Assembly: GCA_905200435.1 (NCBI GenBank) | Contig: CAJKKJ010000070.1 | Location: 1 to 5,707 of the forward strand | Origin: an uncultured Bacillota bacterium | GTDB lineage: Bacteria; Bacillota_I; Bacilli_A; RF39; UBA660 | Direction: 5' to 3' | DNA length: 5,707 bases | Part shown: positions 5,140 through 5,707 of the stretch, piece after piece | Layout of the letters: each line of letters starts with the position of its first letter | Position numbering within the stretch: the first letter of the stretch is position 1 | Made by a program: the position numbers and the translations under genes | Notes under the pieces: model-generated | Seen by the model: the letters and a program-made list of their open reading frames with translations, nothing else | What the model was told of the DNA's origin: nothing | Database searches by the model: none

Positions 5140-5707
5140 ATGAGAGTTGGACTATGTGATTCGGGGTTAGGTGGACTTACTGTTTTAAAAGAATTAAGAA
5201 AAAAATATCCAAAAAATGATTATGTATATATTGGTGATAATAAAAATATACCATATGGTAATAAAAGTCTTGATGAATTAATAAATTTAGGTCAAAATTT
5301 AATTGATTTTTTAGAAAAGAAAAATGTTGATTTAATAATAATTGCATGTGGTACATTATCTTCTAATGTTATTCCGTTTTTAAAAACAAATACTAAAATA
5401 ATAGATGTTGTTAGACCAACTATAAAATATATAAATGAAAATATAAAGAAAAAAGTGACTGTATTCGCGACTGATGCAACAATTAAATCTCATATTTTTC
5501 GCGATAATTTAGAGTATGGATGTACAGAAGTTGCATGTCCGCTATTTGTTCCAATGATTGAAAATGATGATATAGATGTATCAAAAATTGTATCAATGGT
5601 ACCAAATGATGATATAATAGTTTTAGGTTGTACACATTTTCCTTTGATTGAAAAATATTTAAATAATGAAACTATAAATATGGGGAAAATAATAGAACTT
5701 GATGAGA
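5140..5707 (+). CDS. murI: Glutamate racemase, 3' truncated by the window edge
   Basis: Converts L-glutamate to D-glutamate for peptidoglycan, a cytosolic and cofactor-independent reaction using two cysteines. The visible part is 189 residues of an enzyme usually about 260-270 long. GGAGG at 5131-5135 precedes ATG 5140. Family marks in order: DSGLGGLTVL (7-16) with catalytic-site Asp7 and Ser8; YIGDNKNIPYG (30-40, family: YxGDxxxxPYG); ACGT (69-72) with the first catalytic Cys70; TDATIKSHIF (111-120, family: TxxTIxSxxY); ACPLFVPMIE (132-141); and LGCTHFPL (162-169) with the second catalytic Cys164 and His166. All key catalytic residues seen so far are kept. Position 71 is Gly where most MurI have Asn (ACNT). 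Upstream is the Ig-like membrane protein with a weak hairpin between, so the two may share a transcript. Its presence indicates a walled organism. Related aspartate racemases are less likely given the DSG and YGD...PYG pattern. Confidence 0.95.
   Translation, partial: MRVGLCDSGLGGLTVLKELRKKYPKNDYVYIGDNKNIPYGNKSLDELINLGQNLIDFLEKKNVDLIIIACGTLSSNVIPFLKTNTKIIDVVRPTIKYINENIKKKVTVFATDATIKSHIFRDNLEYGCTEVACPLFVPMIENDDIDVSKIVSMVPNDDIIVLGCTHFPLIEKYLNNETINMGKIIELDE

Overview
The window is a very AT-rich bacterial segment with all genes on the + strand. UGA works as a normal stop (it ends the HD-domain gene) and Trp is encoded by TGG, so the code is standard. A T-box riboswitch, Gram-positive-type promoters and ribosome binding sites, a BspA-like surface protein and a cell-wall gene (murI) point to a walled, low-GC Firmicute. 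An uncultured gut lineage of the Bacilli/Erysipelotrichia/RF39 kind is my inference; no marker here fixes the taxon.

Layout. (1) 1-1770: 3' part of a large surface protein, with a TasA/camelysin-like segment followed by nine BspA/DUF285 leucine-rich repeats; a terminator starts within its stop codon. (2) 1802-2392: a promoter with an extremely short leader and an unrecognised 181-residue protein. (3) 2394-4418: the best-defined unit. A strong promoter leads into a complete T-box leader (2428-2608) with specifier UCU (Ser), antiterminator and terminator. It controls two genes one base apart: a small SpoT/Mesh1-like HD-domain protein and seryl-tRNA synthetase. (4) 4411-5107: a terminator whose loop carries the -35 of the next promoter, then a membrane-anchored protein with two DUF5011-type Ig-like domains. 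(5) 5106-5707: a weak hairpin and the 5' part of glutamate racemase (murI), which runs off the window.

How they fit together. The T-box places serS and the HD protein under control of uncharged tRNA-Ser, linking serine-tRNA charging with an enzyme family known for (p)ppGpp hydrolysis. The HD protein lacks the first of the four expected metal-binding residues, so its activity is uncertain. The synthetase has sequence signatures that look more archaeal/eukaryotic than like the common Bacillus/E. coli SerRS. The Ig-like membrane protein and murI may form a short cell-envelope unit. Genes are packed tightly: three hairpins begin inside stop codons and one -35 box lies one base after a stop codon.
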